Of a stretch of DNA of 64,000 bases, positions 23,868 through 38,258 are shown one piece after another. Position numbers and translations under genes: made by a program. Numbering within the stretch: the first letter of the stretch is position 1; every line of letters begins with the position of its first letter. The DNA lies in the NCBI RefSeq assembly GCF_964340395.1, contig NC_135555.1, forward strand, positions 16,178,746 to 16,242,745. Direction: 5' to 3'. A model generated the notes under the pieces. The model was given only the letters and a program-made list of their open reading frames with translations, had not been told where the DNA came from and ran no database searches. Origin of the DNA: Glandiceps talaboti (taxonomy: Eukaryota; Hemichordata; Enteropneusta; Spengelidae).

Positions 23868-24022
23868 ACATTTAGGTCCTCGTAGTTAGTTACTTTTTGT
23901 TTTGTTTTTGCAGGTACTGTAGTTGCAAGACATTTTACTGAAGACAGTACGACTAGATTTAGAACTCTAGTCTGAAACGTGCGACGTATTGTAGCATATA
24001 GCGTGTTTTGGAATTAGGAAAC

Positions 24023-24258
24023 CAATCTGATTAAAATCTGACGTGGTGAATACGGCTCGATTTCTTTATTTACATCTATTTCCGGCAATTAGTGTCGTTC
24101 ATTTTCGATTTTGTTCTTCCGGTGTGATCGCCGCCTTCCGGTGTGATCACTCTCTGAACAACAAAATCGATAATACAGGTACTTGACACTAAACGAAGGA
24201 AATAGATGTAAATAAAGAGATCTAGCCGTATTCATTAGATCAGATTATAATCAGATTG
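24023..24258. mobile_element. Second, diverged copy of the CAATCTGATT MITE
   Basis: 236 bp with the same ends as the element at 6584-6800 (CAATCTGATT ... AATCAGATTG) and the same TIR body (CTTTATTTACATCTATTTCC). Flanks TTAGGAAAC and CTGGGAACC match at 6 of 9 positions, consistent with an aged 9-bp duplication. It lies between the first and second tRNA-Pro genes. Confidence 0.85.
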
Positions 24259-24632
24259 CTGGGAACCAAGCTTCCATATTCGCCACGCAACCATCCTGGG
24301 GGTGGGACCCGGTGGTGGGATGGGGATACTCACCTAGCAAGGACATATATACAAATGTATGGCGGTTGTGATCCCGACTCATGTAGCCCTTTGATTCTTT
24401 GATTTTAAGCATCAAGTATTGTGGTTTTGACCCCGTCTTTGACACGTAGAACATTTAATACCATACTGGTGATTTTCACATTTTGGAGACTTTTGATTCC
24501 TATGTTCTGACAGAATGTACACATTTGACCATTAGTTTCTGGCTGAAATGTAGACGTCTCACCCCTAGTTTGTGGATTGTGTATAGCATTTGTATTGTAA
24601 TTTGAATTCGCCATGGGTACACCTGGCCAAAT

Positions 24633-24650
24633 CCCCCCCCCCCCCCCCCA
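24633..24650. repeat. Poly-C run
   Basis: About 17 C residues between the MITE and the second tRNA-Pro gene. Confidence 0.8.
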
Positions 24651-24835
24651 CCAACTATCACGTCACCTTTTTTTTAAAGTTGTGCAAAATGATGAACCCG
24701 CACCCGCAATAGTTATCATGCACTTAGGGGGCCTTCCGTCTCTAGATATTCTATAGTGGAAAATTATTTCACAACAGTTGCATCATTTTAATGCGAATAA
24801 AATATTTGGAAGTATTTTTTTGCATCCCCCAGTAA

Positions 24836-24907
24836 GGTCCGTTGGTCTAGTGGTATGATGCCCTCTTAGGGAGGGGGCGATCCCGGGTTCAATTCCCGGA
24901 CGGGCTC
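24836..24907 (+). tRNA. tRNA-Pro (anticodon AGG)
   Basis: 72-nt cloverleaf: acceptor GGTCCGT/ACGGGCT (G1-U72 and U3-G70 wobbles), anticodon stem CCCTC/GGGGG around TTAGGGA, T-arm CCGGG-TTCAATT-CCCGG fully paired. TTTT at 24914 and T6 further on. Reads CCU and, after A34-to-inosine editing, CCC. The weak first pair is slightly unusual. Confidence 0.92.
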
Positions 24908-25323
24908 ATTACATTTTGAATTTTTTGGCAAAGATTTTGAGTTGAGTGCGAAGTACGAGTGTATTATATATTCAACTGTGTGAAATATCATATTGTTGCA
25001 CAGATACAGCATCGCCCAATTCAAGCAAGAACAATTTGTTGTCGTCAAACTGAACATCTTTATTAGGAAATTCCGACTCAATTACAATACTTCCTTGTCT
25101 GTGATTACAATTACTGATATATATGTTATTGACTGTTTATGACGGCTCGACGACATACAAGAGTTTTGACGAAGATTAAAAACGGTATATTGAAAATGAC
25201 CGCTTGGGGGCGCTATACTCGTTGCAGCAAGAAGTTATCAGTCCGGGTTTCAATATCTTACATCATAATAGTTGTAATAGAAGCAGTTTAAATAAAAAAG
25301 TAGTTTTTGGTTAACTTTAACAA

Positions 25324-25396
25324 GGCTCGTTGGTCTAGTTGGTATGATACCTGCTTTGGGAGTAGGTGATCCCGGGTTCGATCCCCGGACGGGCCC
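25324..25396 (+). tRNA. tRNA-Pro (anticodon TGG)
   Basis: 73-nt cloverleaf: acceptor GGCTCGT/ACGGGCC with one G-U, anticodon stem CCTGC/GTAGG around TTTGGGA, T-arm CCGGG-TTCGATC-CCCGG fully paired. TTTTT follows at 25402. Reads CCA. Third member of the proline cluster. Confidence 0.95.
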
Positions 25397-25406
25397 TTCA
25401 GTTTTT

Positions 25407-28000
25407 CATTTTGGGAATGAAAATTTGGCATTTTAGATAATGTGTATAGCCTCACTATACTATGTACGATATATCTGTACATGTATCAATAAAACTCATT
25501 TCTAATACTGTATGGAGGTCTAATATTGTCCAGTCTGATAAAATTATGATTGATCTTAAATTCCTCGAGTACAGTATAGGCATACAACAATATCCTTCTC
25601 CTCTCTCCTTAAGTTGTGCCCACATAATAACAATATATACGTAATAGATATACACTTCCGTAGCGATGGAATAGCCCCAAACTCGATTGACCTCGAACCC
25701 CTAGTTTCTGTAGTGATAAACATTATATAGTTTCTGTTAATATTTCCAGACCACCTTCTTGTAAGAACAGCAATATATTTATGGATGTATCTCCCCTAAT
25801 ACATCCATGATAAAAACTCACATATATTTCCTGTAATCAATGCCCATATGTGTTATTTTCTTTTCTTCTTCCTTTCTCCACTCGAAGCAAATTTCAAGTT
25901 CCAAATTTTTTCGAAGGTGCGGAGACATTCTTCATGGAGTTCACCACTTTCACTGAATTGTCCTTTCTGTTAGGTCAAACATGTGTGTTGACGACAGGTA
26001 CAATAGTAGTTATAATTATGCAATATTGTTGTCTAAAAAGATGTGATATCTGACAGCTGTACGTGTGACAGTTGCATGGTGCATGTGGAAACAAGTAACA
26101 CGTGCTTTCAACTCCAGAAGACCTAGCCAGGGCCTAGGGGTCGGATATAGATTGTCCTGGGTAATGTTTCTTTAGGAGCTTTAGCGGAGTATTTTATCTG
26201 AAATGATTATATCCTTTTATCCCGCATGATATAAACCAATTGTACTTGTCAGCAATTTAAATAAAAATGAGGCCATTCCGATCGAAAGTACTATAGGTTT
26301 ACTTATCCTGAATAGAATAATGTCGATCAAGAAAATATTCCCGACTGTTATACAGCTGAGTCATTGATTTCGAATTAATTGCAATCAGAATTTCCCGAAG
26401 TAGTTTTTATCTACATCACTTTTGTGTCAATGGTCCATTTTCAAAACTGTAATTGTGCAGCAGGAGTGACAAATTTGAAAGCCGATGTAGTCCATGGAAT
26501 GACTTCACGATTGACAGTTTGGCACTATCGTGCACATCAAAGATGTAATCATGCAGGAATTCGCAAAATGTCAATAGTATGGCAATCCGTTCAGGCTAAA
26601 AGTAGTTTCTTTCGGTGTTACAGACTAAAGTGAAAGTATTCTTTTTAAATCGAGATTTTCAACCGTGGGAAAACTGTCTATCGTGCTGATTTGTAGACTT
26701 CCATCGATTTTTAAATGTGAATTGTGATGTATAATCTCTGGTCTGCAGGATAGGCATTTTGATTTTCAAGCATGCCAAATATGTTTATCGCGGAGTCATT
26801 TCTGGGCTATGTAAGGCATTTCGGGCTGCGAGATACACATTTTTAGCTTTCAATCCTGGTAAAAAATCTATCGTGAAATGATTTCTATAGATACACTCCA
26901 TATCAGTGATTTTCAGAAATGCCAATCATGACACAAGATTACATTGTTGATCTTCACGATAGACACATTTAAAAAAAATCACCAGTACTTTTTCGTCTTT
27001 ATGGTAGACATTTTTAATTTCACTTTTGACACATTCTAGATTCAAAAGACCCGTGCCAAAAATGTGAAATTAATATGTCTTGTCCAAAGCTCACCCACAA
27101 AAACAAATAAACAAATTTTGACAAAAAACATTCAACAATCCAATAACATATTAAAGTAACATACAATTATTTGCCAAAGAATCAAGCGACTGGTGATGAC
27201 ATCAAATATGGCAGGCCATTGTGTTGCAATATTCAATAGAACACATTTTCATGCACACAATCAAATCGTATTCATAAAAATTCATGCTTTCATTTGTAAC
27301 ATTCGTGTTCTTAAAACCGATCCCAATTTTAATAAGATGTAAAACTCAATGTTTATATTAGTAAATTAAAATTTCATTTTGCCACTCATTAACTTCTATT
27401 ACATGTATTTTTATGTTCGCCAATATTAAAATTTGCTTTCTAATTTTCAATATTGTTATTATTGATGAATTATTCTTGTATTCCGTAAATTACATTCTTT
27501 TTATAGTTGACCAATATATTTGATTGACATAAATTTCATATCCTCATATGGATGCAAGCTACAAATTAAATCACCTCTTTTCCAAGACCGCGTCGTTCAT
27601 CAAAACGTACGCATGAGTATTGCCATTCAAGTAAAATGTATGTTGTGTTTGCAAATTTTCATTTGCATCTAATTTGCATTCAACATGTTGCAACTTCAAA
27701 TGTATACATGTAAATCACGTGGTTTAGTAGCGAGATAAAATAATTTTAATAAAGCAAACATAATTGTGTTCTTTTTGCCTGAAATGATAAGTGAGTGAGT
27801 GATTGATTGATTGATTGATTGATTGATTGCGAAAACAATTTAGAGATGACGAGAACTTAGTTTTTAAAATGCGGAGTACACGTTCCTTTAAAAAAAAAAT
27901 AAGTGAAAAAAACTCATAACATATGAAGATTATATGACAATTAAAAACATCTCCCAAACGACTGGTGCCAGTCTATGACGATAAGGAAAGTGTACAGAAC
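25407..28000. other. Gene-free stretch
   Basis: AT-rich, with no supported exon. A short (TGAT)n run lies at 27806-27830. Small open frames lack splice context or motifs. Confidence 0.5.
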
Positions 28001-28337
28001 TACGATTACTATCATCATCTCCACTCATGACGTATAGGGAAAGTCCTTATTCTAACACAGAAGTCTGTGCTACCCCCACTGGGTTCAAATAAACGTGATG
28101 ACGTTGTCGCGTCCGCCCCCACATGATTTTAGTTTCAGACTGGAGATGTGGAGTTCGGTTAATGAGCAATTGTCTATAGAAACTAACCAATTGTAACTGC
28201 GTGTCAATTTGTGATGGATTACTACTGACAAGCGTCGTCATTTACCCTTCGCGCCCCCAGCGGGGGTAGCACAGATTTCTGTGCTAAGATAAGGACTTTC
28301 CCTATACGTGAATGGAGATGATGGTAGTAATCCTAAC
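28001..28337. mobile_element. Foldback MITE, ~337 bp, ~85-bp inverted arms
   Basis: The left arm (TACGATTACTATCATCATCT ... AGGGAAAGTCCTTAT ... CTGTGCTACCCCC) returns inverted at 28258-28337. The arms differ by scattered substitutions and small indels. No target duplication recognised. Confidence 0.85.
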
Positions 28338-28893
28338 GCGTCATTTAGGAACTAGATTAACTAGATTTGACAGTAGTATGTAAACTTTGCTGGCGATAAT
28401 TGTATTATTTTGTTTGATAGCATAAATTTCTCTTTTATTGACGTATCACCTGGTACCGTCTTTGTAATTCATTCGATTTAAGTTTTTCGATAGTGATGTG
28501 ATGGCTTATTTAAATTGGGGTTAGTATTATATTACAGCGATTGTTTATGAATGGTCCTCGGTGTACACGTTCAGAGGATGGCTTAATAAATGGTATACGT
28601 CTGAAGGCGACATACGAGCTGCTGTCAGCAATAAAAAAACCTGGTTTGAATTTCATTGTCTTGCATCATAAAAATTGTAATGCATGTAATTTTATTGAAA
28701 ACTCGTTTAAACAGTAACATATATGTATAAGAGTTAGATTCTAATTTAAGTCGTATCGTTCTTTTTTTTTAATTTGAAGTCTAAACTGTATGTTATCCTA
28801 TCTTATGGGTTATGGCAAAAGAACTTGTCAAAACAAATATTATGTTACAAAAAGCACACAATAAAGGTAGAAAATCAGACAAGCAAACAAACT

Positions 28894-28953
28894 CACATAC
28901 ATACATACATACATACATACATACATACATACATACATACATACATACATACA
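28894..28953. repeat. (ACAT)n microsatellite
   Basis: About 15 near-perfect tetranucleotide units. Confidence 0.95.
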
Positions 28954-29817
28954 TGGATTTTTTTTCAAAGGTTGCTCATAAAGGTTCTTCCATTTCCACA
29001 AGCTGTCTTCTCTCTTTGAGAGGTAACATGTTATTTGTATGGCTATAGGACATGTACTTTCTTTCACAAGAAGTAAAGAGCGGATAAACGTCTTCATTTT
29101 ACAGTTATAGCGCCTGGGTGGTATTTTAGGTAATCAAAATAAGATAGTTCAAAAGCGTACAGACTGAAAGAGATATAGCTTATTAGGATTTGTTTTGTAT
29201 ACAATGTAGGGGCTGGGTCAAGGGCTTCACCCAGCTGCAGAGAAATTACACTTATTCGACTTCAAATAACAGAAAATATCGTTTTCATCCATTATGTTAC
29301 GAAAATGAACAGACTACTTAACTCTACGAAGATTGACTAGGCATATATAGCACGCAATTTGTATAGAAAATACTGTATAAAATTTGCCATTGAAATTTTT
29401 GCAACTTTGATTCCATTCTCATCTTAAAGAGCAAAACAAGACGTTGACCTTCTCATCCTACTGAATGAAGAGAAGTTGAGGATGTTTTATATTAAGGAAT
29501 AAATAACCTGATGTGATTGACTTTCTGACAGTCTTAATTTGACAACTGCTGGGGTAAATAGAGGAAGCTTAAGTGTTTCTTTGTCATTACCATCTCAACT
29601 TTACCCTTTTTTACCCTGGTCATGGAATTACATAAAGAATCAATTGCCATCATGAAAATGATGAAGATTGCTTCTGTTCATGACCTTTCAACCGATTTGT
29701 ATCGTTAACAATAGCTGTTATGTATACAGTACCTCTTTCAATGAGGAAGAGGCTAAATACAGTAATTTGTTGGCCAATATTCTTAATTGTTGCAAATGAC
29801 CAGGAACGGCGATTAAC

Positions 29818-29822
29818 ACGCG

Positions 29823-29861
<39 letters not shown>

Positions 29862-29915
29862 GCACGCACGCACGCAAACAAAACAAACAAACAGACAGAC
29901 AAACAATCACACACA

Positions 29916-29948
<33 letters not shown>

Positions 29949-30020
29949 ACAAAACAAACAAACAAACAAACAAACAAACACAAATGGTAACAGACACATG
30001 GTACACACAAAATCATTCGC

Positions 30021-30075
<55 letters not shown>

Positions 30076-30120
30076 CACACACACACACACACTCACTCAC
30101 TCACTCACTCACTCACTCAC
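29818..30120. repeat. Compound microsatellite tract (GC, AC, ACGC, AAAC, ACAG, ACTC)
   Basis: 300 bp of consecutive short-unit blocks: (GC)n, (AC)n, (ACGC)n, (AAAC)n, (ACAG)n, (AC)n, then (TCAC)n. All are purine/pyrimidine variants of a CA theme. Long open frames here are repeat artefacts. Confidence 0.95.
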
Positions 30121-30935
30121 TTAAGTAACACAATATATCGCCTCTCGTTGCTATCGTGAGGGAGACGAGCATGATAGTTCATATGACTGTACTACATTAT
30201 AGCACCCTACTGTACCTGCTGTGTGTACCATGAAAATGCAATCATCCAAGGGAATCCATTGATCCATGTATATCTTCACAAACACTGTGGTTTTAAGAGG
30301 ACCATTCAACTTATATCAATAGCTTTGTTGCTCCGCGTTGATCTGAAAACTGGAGTGATTTTTGAAAATTAATTATTATTTTCATTTATTGGAACTGCTT
30401 TTATAAGCTCTTATAAACGCACTAAAATATGAACATGAAAACTGACCGTCTTCAGTAAATTTGCAAATTGCAAGTCCTTGTTTTATTGCCGTTGGTTTCT
30501 TTATTTGTTTCTGGAGAATTGAAAGATCAAAGTGGAACATGAATTGCCGCTATGAAGCTATAATATCTATCTGGTTCAAGGCTGTATCGTAACAGCTTTT
30601 GTGAATTACATATTAAAAACAGGTAAAAATCAGCTGAAAGTTACTTGGCGTGAACATTCGATCAAAACAATGGCAACAAACTGTTAAAATGGCTTTTTGT
30701 GGTTTGGGTCCTCAAAGTTAAGAAATGCAGGGAAGATAAAATCAGTATCGCCTTTAGTTGCCCCTTTAGCAAATCTACCTTGCTGACAGAAATGCTGAAT
30801 GTTAACAGTCGATGAGTTTAAGCCAGAAACATTTTATTCTACTCATGAGGATGTCGTAGTGTGTATAGATGTGACGAGTGACGTCACAAGCATATTACAA
30901 TGAAAATCACGTGACCTGAAACAAAACGTAGTCGG

Positions 30936-31075
30936 TGACCCGACAAAAATCTTACTAACACTGCTACATCTTATCGTCTGACTCAACAAAAATCTTACAA
31001 ACTGAGAAAGGTTTCGAAGAAGACGATACGATGTAGCAATGTTCGGAAGATTTTTCTCGAGCCAGACGACGTTTT
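30936..31075. repeat. Degenerate ~43-bp tandem units with an inverted neighbour
   Basis: The phrase CGACAAAAATCTTAC...CTACATCTTATCGTCTG occurs about twice in tandem and then inverted (CGATGTAGCAATGTTC...AAGATTTTTCTCGAGCC). Related units are at 40203-40303. Confidence 0.6.
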
Positions 31076-31268
31076 TATTTGATTCATGTCTCGTTATGTT
31101 CACTGTATCGTGCTGTTACATGTACTGCTATAACAGTGAACGATCTGTCATGTGCAGAAGAGGACATTCAAACAGCAGACTTCGGGCATTTAGCACGCGA
31201 CCTGTGTTTTTGCGGTGAACAGTTTGACATTAGTGAAGTGTATTTTTGATTTGTTTACTTTTCATTTT

Positions 31269-31299
31269 GTGTATGTATGTATGTATGTATGTATGTATG

Positions 31300-31328
<29 letters not shown>
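31269..31328. repeat. (GTAT)n microsatellite
   Basis: About 15 perfect units. Confidence 0.95.
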
Positions 31329-31329
<1 letters not shown>

Positions 31330-31330
<1 letters not shown>

Positions 31331-32890
31331 CTTTTCTGCGATGTAATTATTTTCTCCACCTATTTTGTTTTCATAAATAAATTCCTTAAATACAAAAAAT
31401 GTATGTATTTCAATGAACAGTTTTGTCGGTATGCATAACAGAGCGAATACTGTCTTCATCAAATTATAACATGATACTATGTTCGTATCTATAGTAGTTA
31501 AATATCGGGTTAGACATAACCTTATCTCAATTTCTAGGTTAGATGTGTCGATACAAATTTTACTCAGTAAACCGGTCGGTGGTCAGCATTTGCGTTGACG
31601 TGCATTGATGCTAAATATATCTATTAAGCACACCATTTAAAATAGAATCCTCAAGAGAGCTGTTGTATATAGCGCTTATGCACAGATTGCGGTGTGTCAA
31701 AGACAACATTCTTTCGGTTGGTTCTGTAAACGTATACAATACCAGGGCTTATCGATGTCTCACCGTACATAATCACGATAACTCTCCTTATGGAGTTACA
31801 AGGGGTCTATAAAGAGGATCTTGAAAGGTCGGCCAAACAGACTTTAAACATTTCTTGTGCTTTCGGTTCAGAATCGATATCACTGACATTTTTTTTGAAT
31901 GCAATGGTAATGTATTATGTAAGGAAACGTTCAGTCTGGTTTATAACTCCCAGCACACTTTTGATTATTACTATCTGACTGACTTTTTCCAGAGTTCCGA
32001 GGCCACAATCACCACCCAGTCTGTCATAATCTGCCAAACATTGAATATTCACCTTCATTATACAAAGCAAACAGGAATGCTAGAATAATAAAATGTTGTC
32101 GAAAATAAGTGTCATCTAGGCGGCTTTCTATTGATTTTATTCATCAAAACTTTATCCATTTAGATGACATACCAGTAAATTCAAGACGATGTAGATGAGC
32201 AATAAATCCCGTTCTTGAAGCGGCGATTCGCAGTGTTCAATACAATGGCCTGGTAGATATGAACAATAAAAGTAACATACTACAAGTCATCCATTGATTG
32301 GTTTAGAACAAGTCACGCGCTGTAAAAGTACACAGCAATAGTATATGCAATGAAATTATATCACCAAGCTCTCGGTCGCTTCTTTCTGGAACGTATATTA
32401 AATAACTAGAGCACGGTGACGTCATTTAACAGATTTCAAACATGCTTCTACTACGTATATACAGTTTTGATACAAAACAGACATTAGAAAATATTGCCGC
32501 AGTACAACATATGGTCACATTCGGGTTTTAGGTAGGTAGTCCGGAAGGACATAATTAATTTACAAGAAAAGCAAAATATGACTTTGTTTTGGTCACCAGC
32601 TTAGTTGGAAAACATGGCGGACAATCAAATTGCTGAGTGTTGGGTCTCCTGCAGTGATCACGTGCAGACTATTATTAATAGCGGGGGAAAATAATTGCCA
32701 CGATATTACATCTATTTAGTTTCCATGACATGTTTGGTATCTTGTTACATATCACTCATATTATTAAATACCATGTATACTTGAAATGATATCTATATTT
32801 ATATTTCACCAGAGACATATTTAATTAACATTGAAGGTATGACAACTCATGCGAATAGTAACTATGGGAGTCTTAAAGTATCTCATCGAC
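31330..32890. other. Gene-free stretch
   Basis: No exon, RNA gene or repeat that I can support. Confidence 0.45.
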
Positions 32891-32892
<2 letters not shown>

Positions 32893-32934
<42 letters not shown>

Positions 32935-33240
32935 AATTTGTAGAGCGCCAAAATCCAGGCAAAGTTCTGCTCAGGGGCGCTGGATGGTTAATCCACACCG
33001 TAGGCTTTACAAAACAAATGTGTCTTCAGTTTTCTTTTGAAACAATCAATAGTTGGTGCAAGTTTAATGTCAGTTGGCAGTGTTAGTATATGTCTGTTTA
33101 AGACGAAATTAATGAAAGCTGTCACAAGAAAGTGATCTGCGTGTCGATGCAAGGAGTTGTTCATCCCTTGAGGGGCATCTGACCTACTGGACAGGAAGAG
33201 GCAATCGCTCTCTTTCTGCTCCCGTCTTAGCAGAAGTACG
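32893..33240. repeat. Probable dispersed repeat headed by (CAAT)n
   Basis: A (CAAT)n tract at 32893-32930 is followed by a moderately GC-rich block (GTAGAGCGCCAAAATCCAGG ... TTGGTGCAAGTTTAATGTCA). A microsatellite end plus non-coding body is the usual look of a SINE-like or MITE-like repeat. No second copy is in the window, so this is tentative. Confidence 0.4.
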
Positions 33241-33258
33241 TTGATAGAAATTCACAGT

Positions 33259-33445
33259 AATTTACAATGACAACACACAGAAACCAGCAAGACACTGCAA
33301 ATTCTATACCTCAAGATAGCAAGATCAAAAATATTGCTACATTTAGTCTAAATTTACAATGACAACACACAGAAACCAGCAAGACACTGCACATTCTAGA
33401 CCTCAAGATAGCAAGATAAAAAAATATTGCTATATTTAGTCTAAA
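33259..33445. repeat. ~94-bp tandem duplication
   Basis: ATTTACAATGACAACACACA begins two adjacent copies that both end near TTTAGTCTAA, differing at only a few positions, so the duplication is recent. Confidence 0.92.
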
Positions 33446-34870
33446 TGAAATAAACTATTTAAACTACTGCAACTGCACGTAGACACACAGGCGCCAATGT
33501 TGTAATGTCTGCATTTCATATCTGCATGTGATTCTTTTGCAAGAAACTGTATTCATTCAAATTTGTTATCTTAAAATGTAGCATACGCATCTTTATTTGG
33601 TTTCTGTGACTATATCAAACAGAGCCAGTTAACACTAACATGAAACAGGTTGTGATGACGTAATGTTTGTGCACTAGTATAGTTCCATTCATCAAGTTGT
33701 TATGTCTTTGTGTGTTTGCAATATTTATTCTCGGTACTTTCTAGAAAGATAATTTATGGATGAAATAACCCGTATCTTACGACTAGGAACTTGTAGCTTA
33801 CATACTTAAGATATATTACACATTTGGATCTTGGATCTACCCTGTATATAAAGGAGCTTAATACGGAAAACGTAGCAGATATCGATTGCCAAGTGGACGG
33901 TGCTGTTTCGTTTCGGTGTTTCCATCCCGTTATGGCTATATGTTTTAAACACCTGTATTTGTATATATACATATCCCAAAGGATTTCGACCATTCGCAGG
34001 AAAGTGTACATGTATATATAGTATACAGTGTATCGTTTCATTTCACAATTCAGTTTTTAAAAATATAATATGTCACGACATGAATACCTAATAAAACAAA
34101 CGAAATATTTCTGAAAATCAAACTGTGCCGGTTACATGCATTTAAAACGTACACAGTCGTTCACATTATTACCGACGGGGTATGTATACAGCGGGTAGCT
34201 CTAAATGATTCAGTTACTTGTACGTACATGAAAGCATCGTTTCCAAGTTCTCACAGAAATTGTTTGCTGATTCTACGCCATTACATCCAATGCTCTTTGT
34301 CTGGTTTTATGCCTTCATACCGTGAATGTTCCATACAACGGATGCGCTTTAGGTATATTAAAGTGTTTAATATCCTTTGAAAATCCAAATTTGACAATCC
34401 ATATTTGACCTATTTTGAAATCTTAGTGGATATACATATAGTGAATCACGACTAGGTAATAAGCAGAGTCAAAATCAGTCAAACCTGGCACGTTGAACAC
34501 ATATGGTGGCTAATCGCTTTCAGAGCTTGTACTCATTACTTATTCTATTCAGAAGGTGGGAGTACATTAGGAGAGACCAATGAGCAAGGCCCATGGGTGT
34601 ATGTTAGAAGGAAAGGAGACACCGGTGAGCGCGGAGAAATGAGTTCAATTACATAGCATATTTCAATGTACGTTTAGGTCAAATGACGTCCAAATGAAAT
34701 TGTTAGCCCAAGGGAATTCACATGTCCCTATATAATCAACAACTTCGCACCCTATTGGTAGGGGTAGTATAATGAACAAATACTCTAGCCGTGCTCCTAC
34801 GTTACGCTATGAGAAAGGGTTAACATAGTGTGGTTGCAATAACATGATATTCTCTCGCGAGATTACCCAG
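33446..34870. other. Gene-free stretch
   Basis: Nothing recognised on either strand. Confidence 0.45.
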
Positions 34871-34877
34871 AGAAGAT

Positions 34878-35813
<936 letters not shown>

Positions 35814-36102
35814 CTGGGATGCATGACTTCAATCAGAGATCGAAATATTCAATCACGTCATTTTAACTACTTGCGTATAGTGTAGCACGTGTAGAGTAGT
35901 GAGGCTTGTACGACTGATCACATCCTTTTAGATATATAGTGCCAGAATATACTTGCCTGTTTTTTAGAGATATAGAGCCAGAATAGTATGATGTCTGCGA
36001 TTGAATTATCAATATCATTGTGTTTATCCCGGCGAAATTGTCGTAGATACACTGCAGAGCTCAGAATGTACTAACATCACTTGGATTAGGCAGGGCGATG
36101 CA

Positions 36103-38055
36103 ATGGACAGCATCACACCGTACGCAGCAGAACTCTCTTTACGATATCACCGTAGTATACCAATAATCGTCCTGATAGTCGTTATTCAGGTTGTAGCTCT
36201 GTTAGGCAATACCCTTGTTCTCGTCGTGGTACTAAAAGACAAAACCATGAGAACAGTAACTAATTTGTTGATTTGTAATTTAGCAATATCTGATGCATTC
36301 TTGGCAGGGATAGCTATGCCTTTGAAACTTCATGACGTTGCAAGTTATGACGGATTCTTTGAAGGTAGGTGTATGCATTTTATCTTTTACTATATTATGT
36401 ACTTACAACACATTTCGATTCAGTAACACAATAACCCAAGATAGCAACAACTCCTTTTCTTAAGCTTGTTGGTTGAATCTCGTTCACGTCAACATTGGAT
36501 CGGCGGTAAAAATCAAAGTGCACAACTAGAATTTGATGATGATAAATGAATACAAAGTATACAACTTGTCTACAAAGCAACTGTACATGATTTCATCATA
36601 AACACTGAATTTGGCTTTTAGAAATCAGAACACTGTGTCATTCTATTAATTAAACTAGACTTGAATTTTATTTACTGTAAACAATTTTCAACGTGGTTGA
36701 TGGTTGGGTGGACATGGCTGCGAAAACCTTTTAGCCCAAACATAATTTAGACTCCGCTTATTATAGGAATCACACACTCAGATTTGCATGTGTTACAATA
36801 GTACTATTAAAGCTTTATTAACAACACCATCTAAAACTTTAGACATGGCAGTCGATACATAAAAGGCAAAAAACACCGGGCTGCTGGTATATTGGTGTAG
36901 CCGAGTTTTTTTCCAACGGTAGAGTTGTGGCCGTGGTGTTCACTGCAGTAGCGCCGTCGTCGTTCGCTTGTTGTGAGGTAACACATGGTTCGCCGGTAGT
37001 ACTTGGCTTTTTTATTTGATAATGTGTAGGGTTGTTTTCGATCAGGATATCAACAGGACTTTTCTCGTGCTTGCCCACAACAGATGTTGCAGTTAAGTTA
37101 CTAGTTTCTGTATGAAGTTGACGATCGATTGAAAAGTTTTAAATGCGATATCAATCTTGGGCGGTACTTTATTACGATAATGCTTTTTCAAAACCGCTGA
37201 ATCAGCATGGACCACTAAAAAGTATTTTTATGTCGTTCTAAAGAATCCAATAAATATTTATCTGGGTTGGATCGAATTAGATACGAATCAACTTTATTTT
37301 TCCTCCTAACCAACATTAATGATATTTATTTTAGTGTTCGTACATACTAGTATATACCATTAATATCGTGACCCCCCCCCCCCAGACTGAACATAACGGG
37401 GAGTAAAGTCATTTTATACCTAATTCAATTTACACCAGTACAGCCAAGAATGCACTAGTAGTCGCCATTCTCTATATGCTGACAAAAAATGACTTTTCAG
37501 ATTTCACCATTAAAAAATATTTCGTGTTAATAAAATTCAAGCGCAGAATTACATGAGTGTGATTTGATTTATAAAAGCTATAGAATGATCGATGTGTATG
37601 AAACCTTGTGCACTTCAGTGGACAAGTTGTATACATTGTATTTATTTATTTATCATCATCAGATTCTAGTTGTGCACTTCGATTTTTACCGCTGATCCAA
37701 TGTTTACGTGAACGCGGTTCAAACCACAAGAAAAGACGTTGTTGCTATCTTGGGTGATTGTGTTTACTAAATCGAAATCCTATGTATGTATGTATGTATG
37801 TATGTATGTATGTATGTATGTATGTATGTATGTATGTATGCATTCGTGCGTGCGTATGTGTGTGTGCACGAGTCTGTCACGTTTATATTAAACTTTGTAC
37901 ATCTTTTATGTGTATGCGTGTTTAAAGGCGTATCGATACGACATTACTGTGAGTTAACATCCTTATATGAGTTTTTGATTATGAATAGTATAGCAAAGTT
38001 TATACTTGTAAGCTATTTCATATGCACATTGCGATATGTTGGGAGTAGTTTTATC

Positions 38056-38134
<79 letters not shown>

Positions 38135-38182
38135 ATCAGAGATAGAGAGAGCCAGAGAGAGAGAGCCAGAGAGAGAGACATG

Positions 38183-38258
<76 letters not shown>

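Noticed and set aside
25288-25482. Minus-strand frames containing GPSGDRTRDH, and the similar one over 24866-25081
   Set aside because: They are reverse-strand readings of the tRNA-Pro genes.
29650-30124. Several overlapping long open frames rich in Cys-Val, Thr-His or Asp-Arg-Gln-Thr
   Set aside because: Generated by uninterrupted microsatellites. The same applies to the frames over 8098-8301, 35035-35407, 37786-38299, 54127-54456, 54828-55053, 56144-56497, 58778-59219 and 62806-63133.
36839-37078. 79-codon minus-strand open frame
   Set aside because: Interior of the inverted-arm element; Thr/Ala-rich with no domain.
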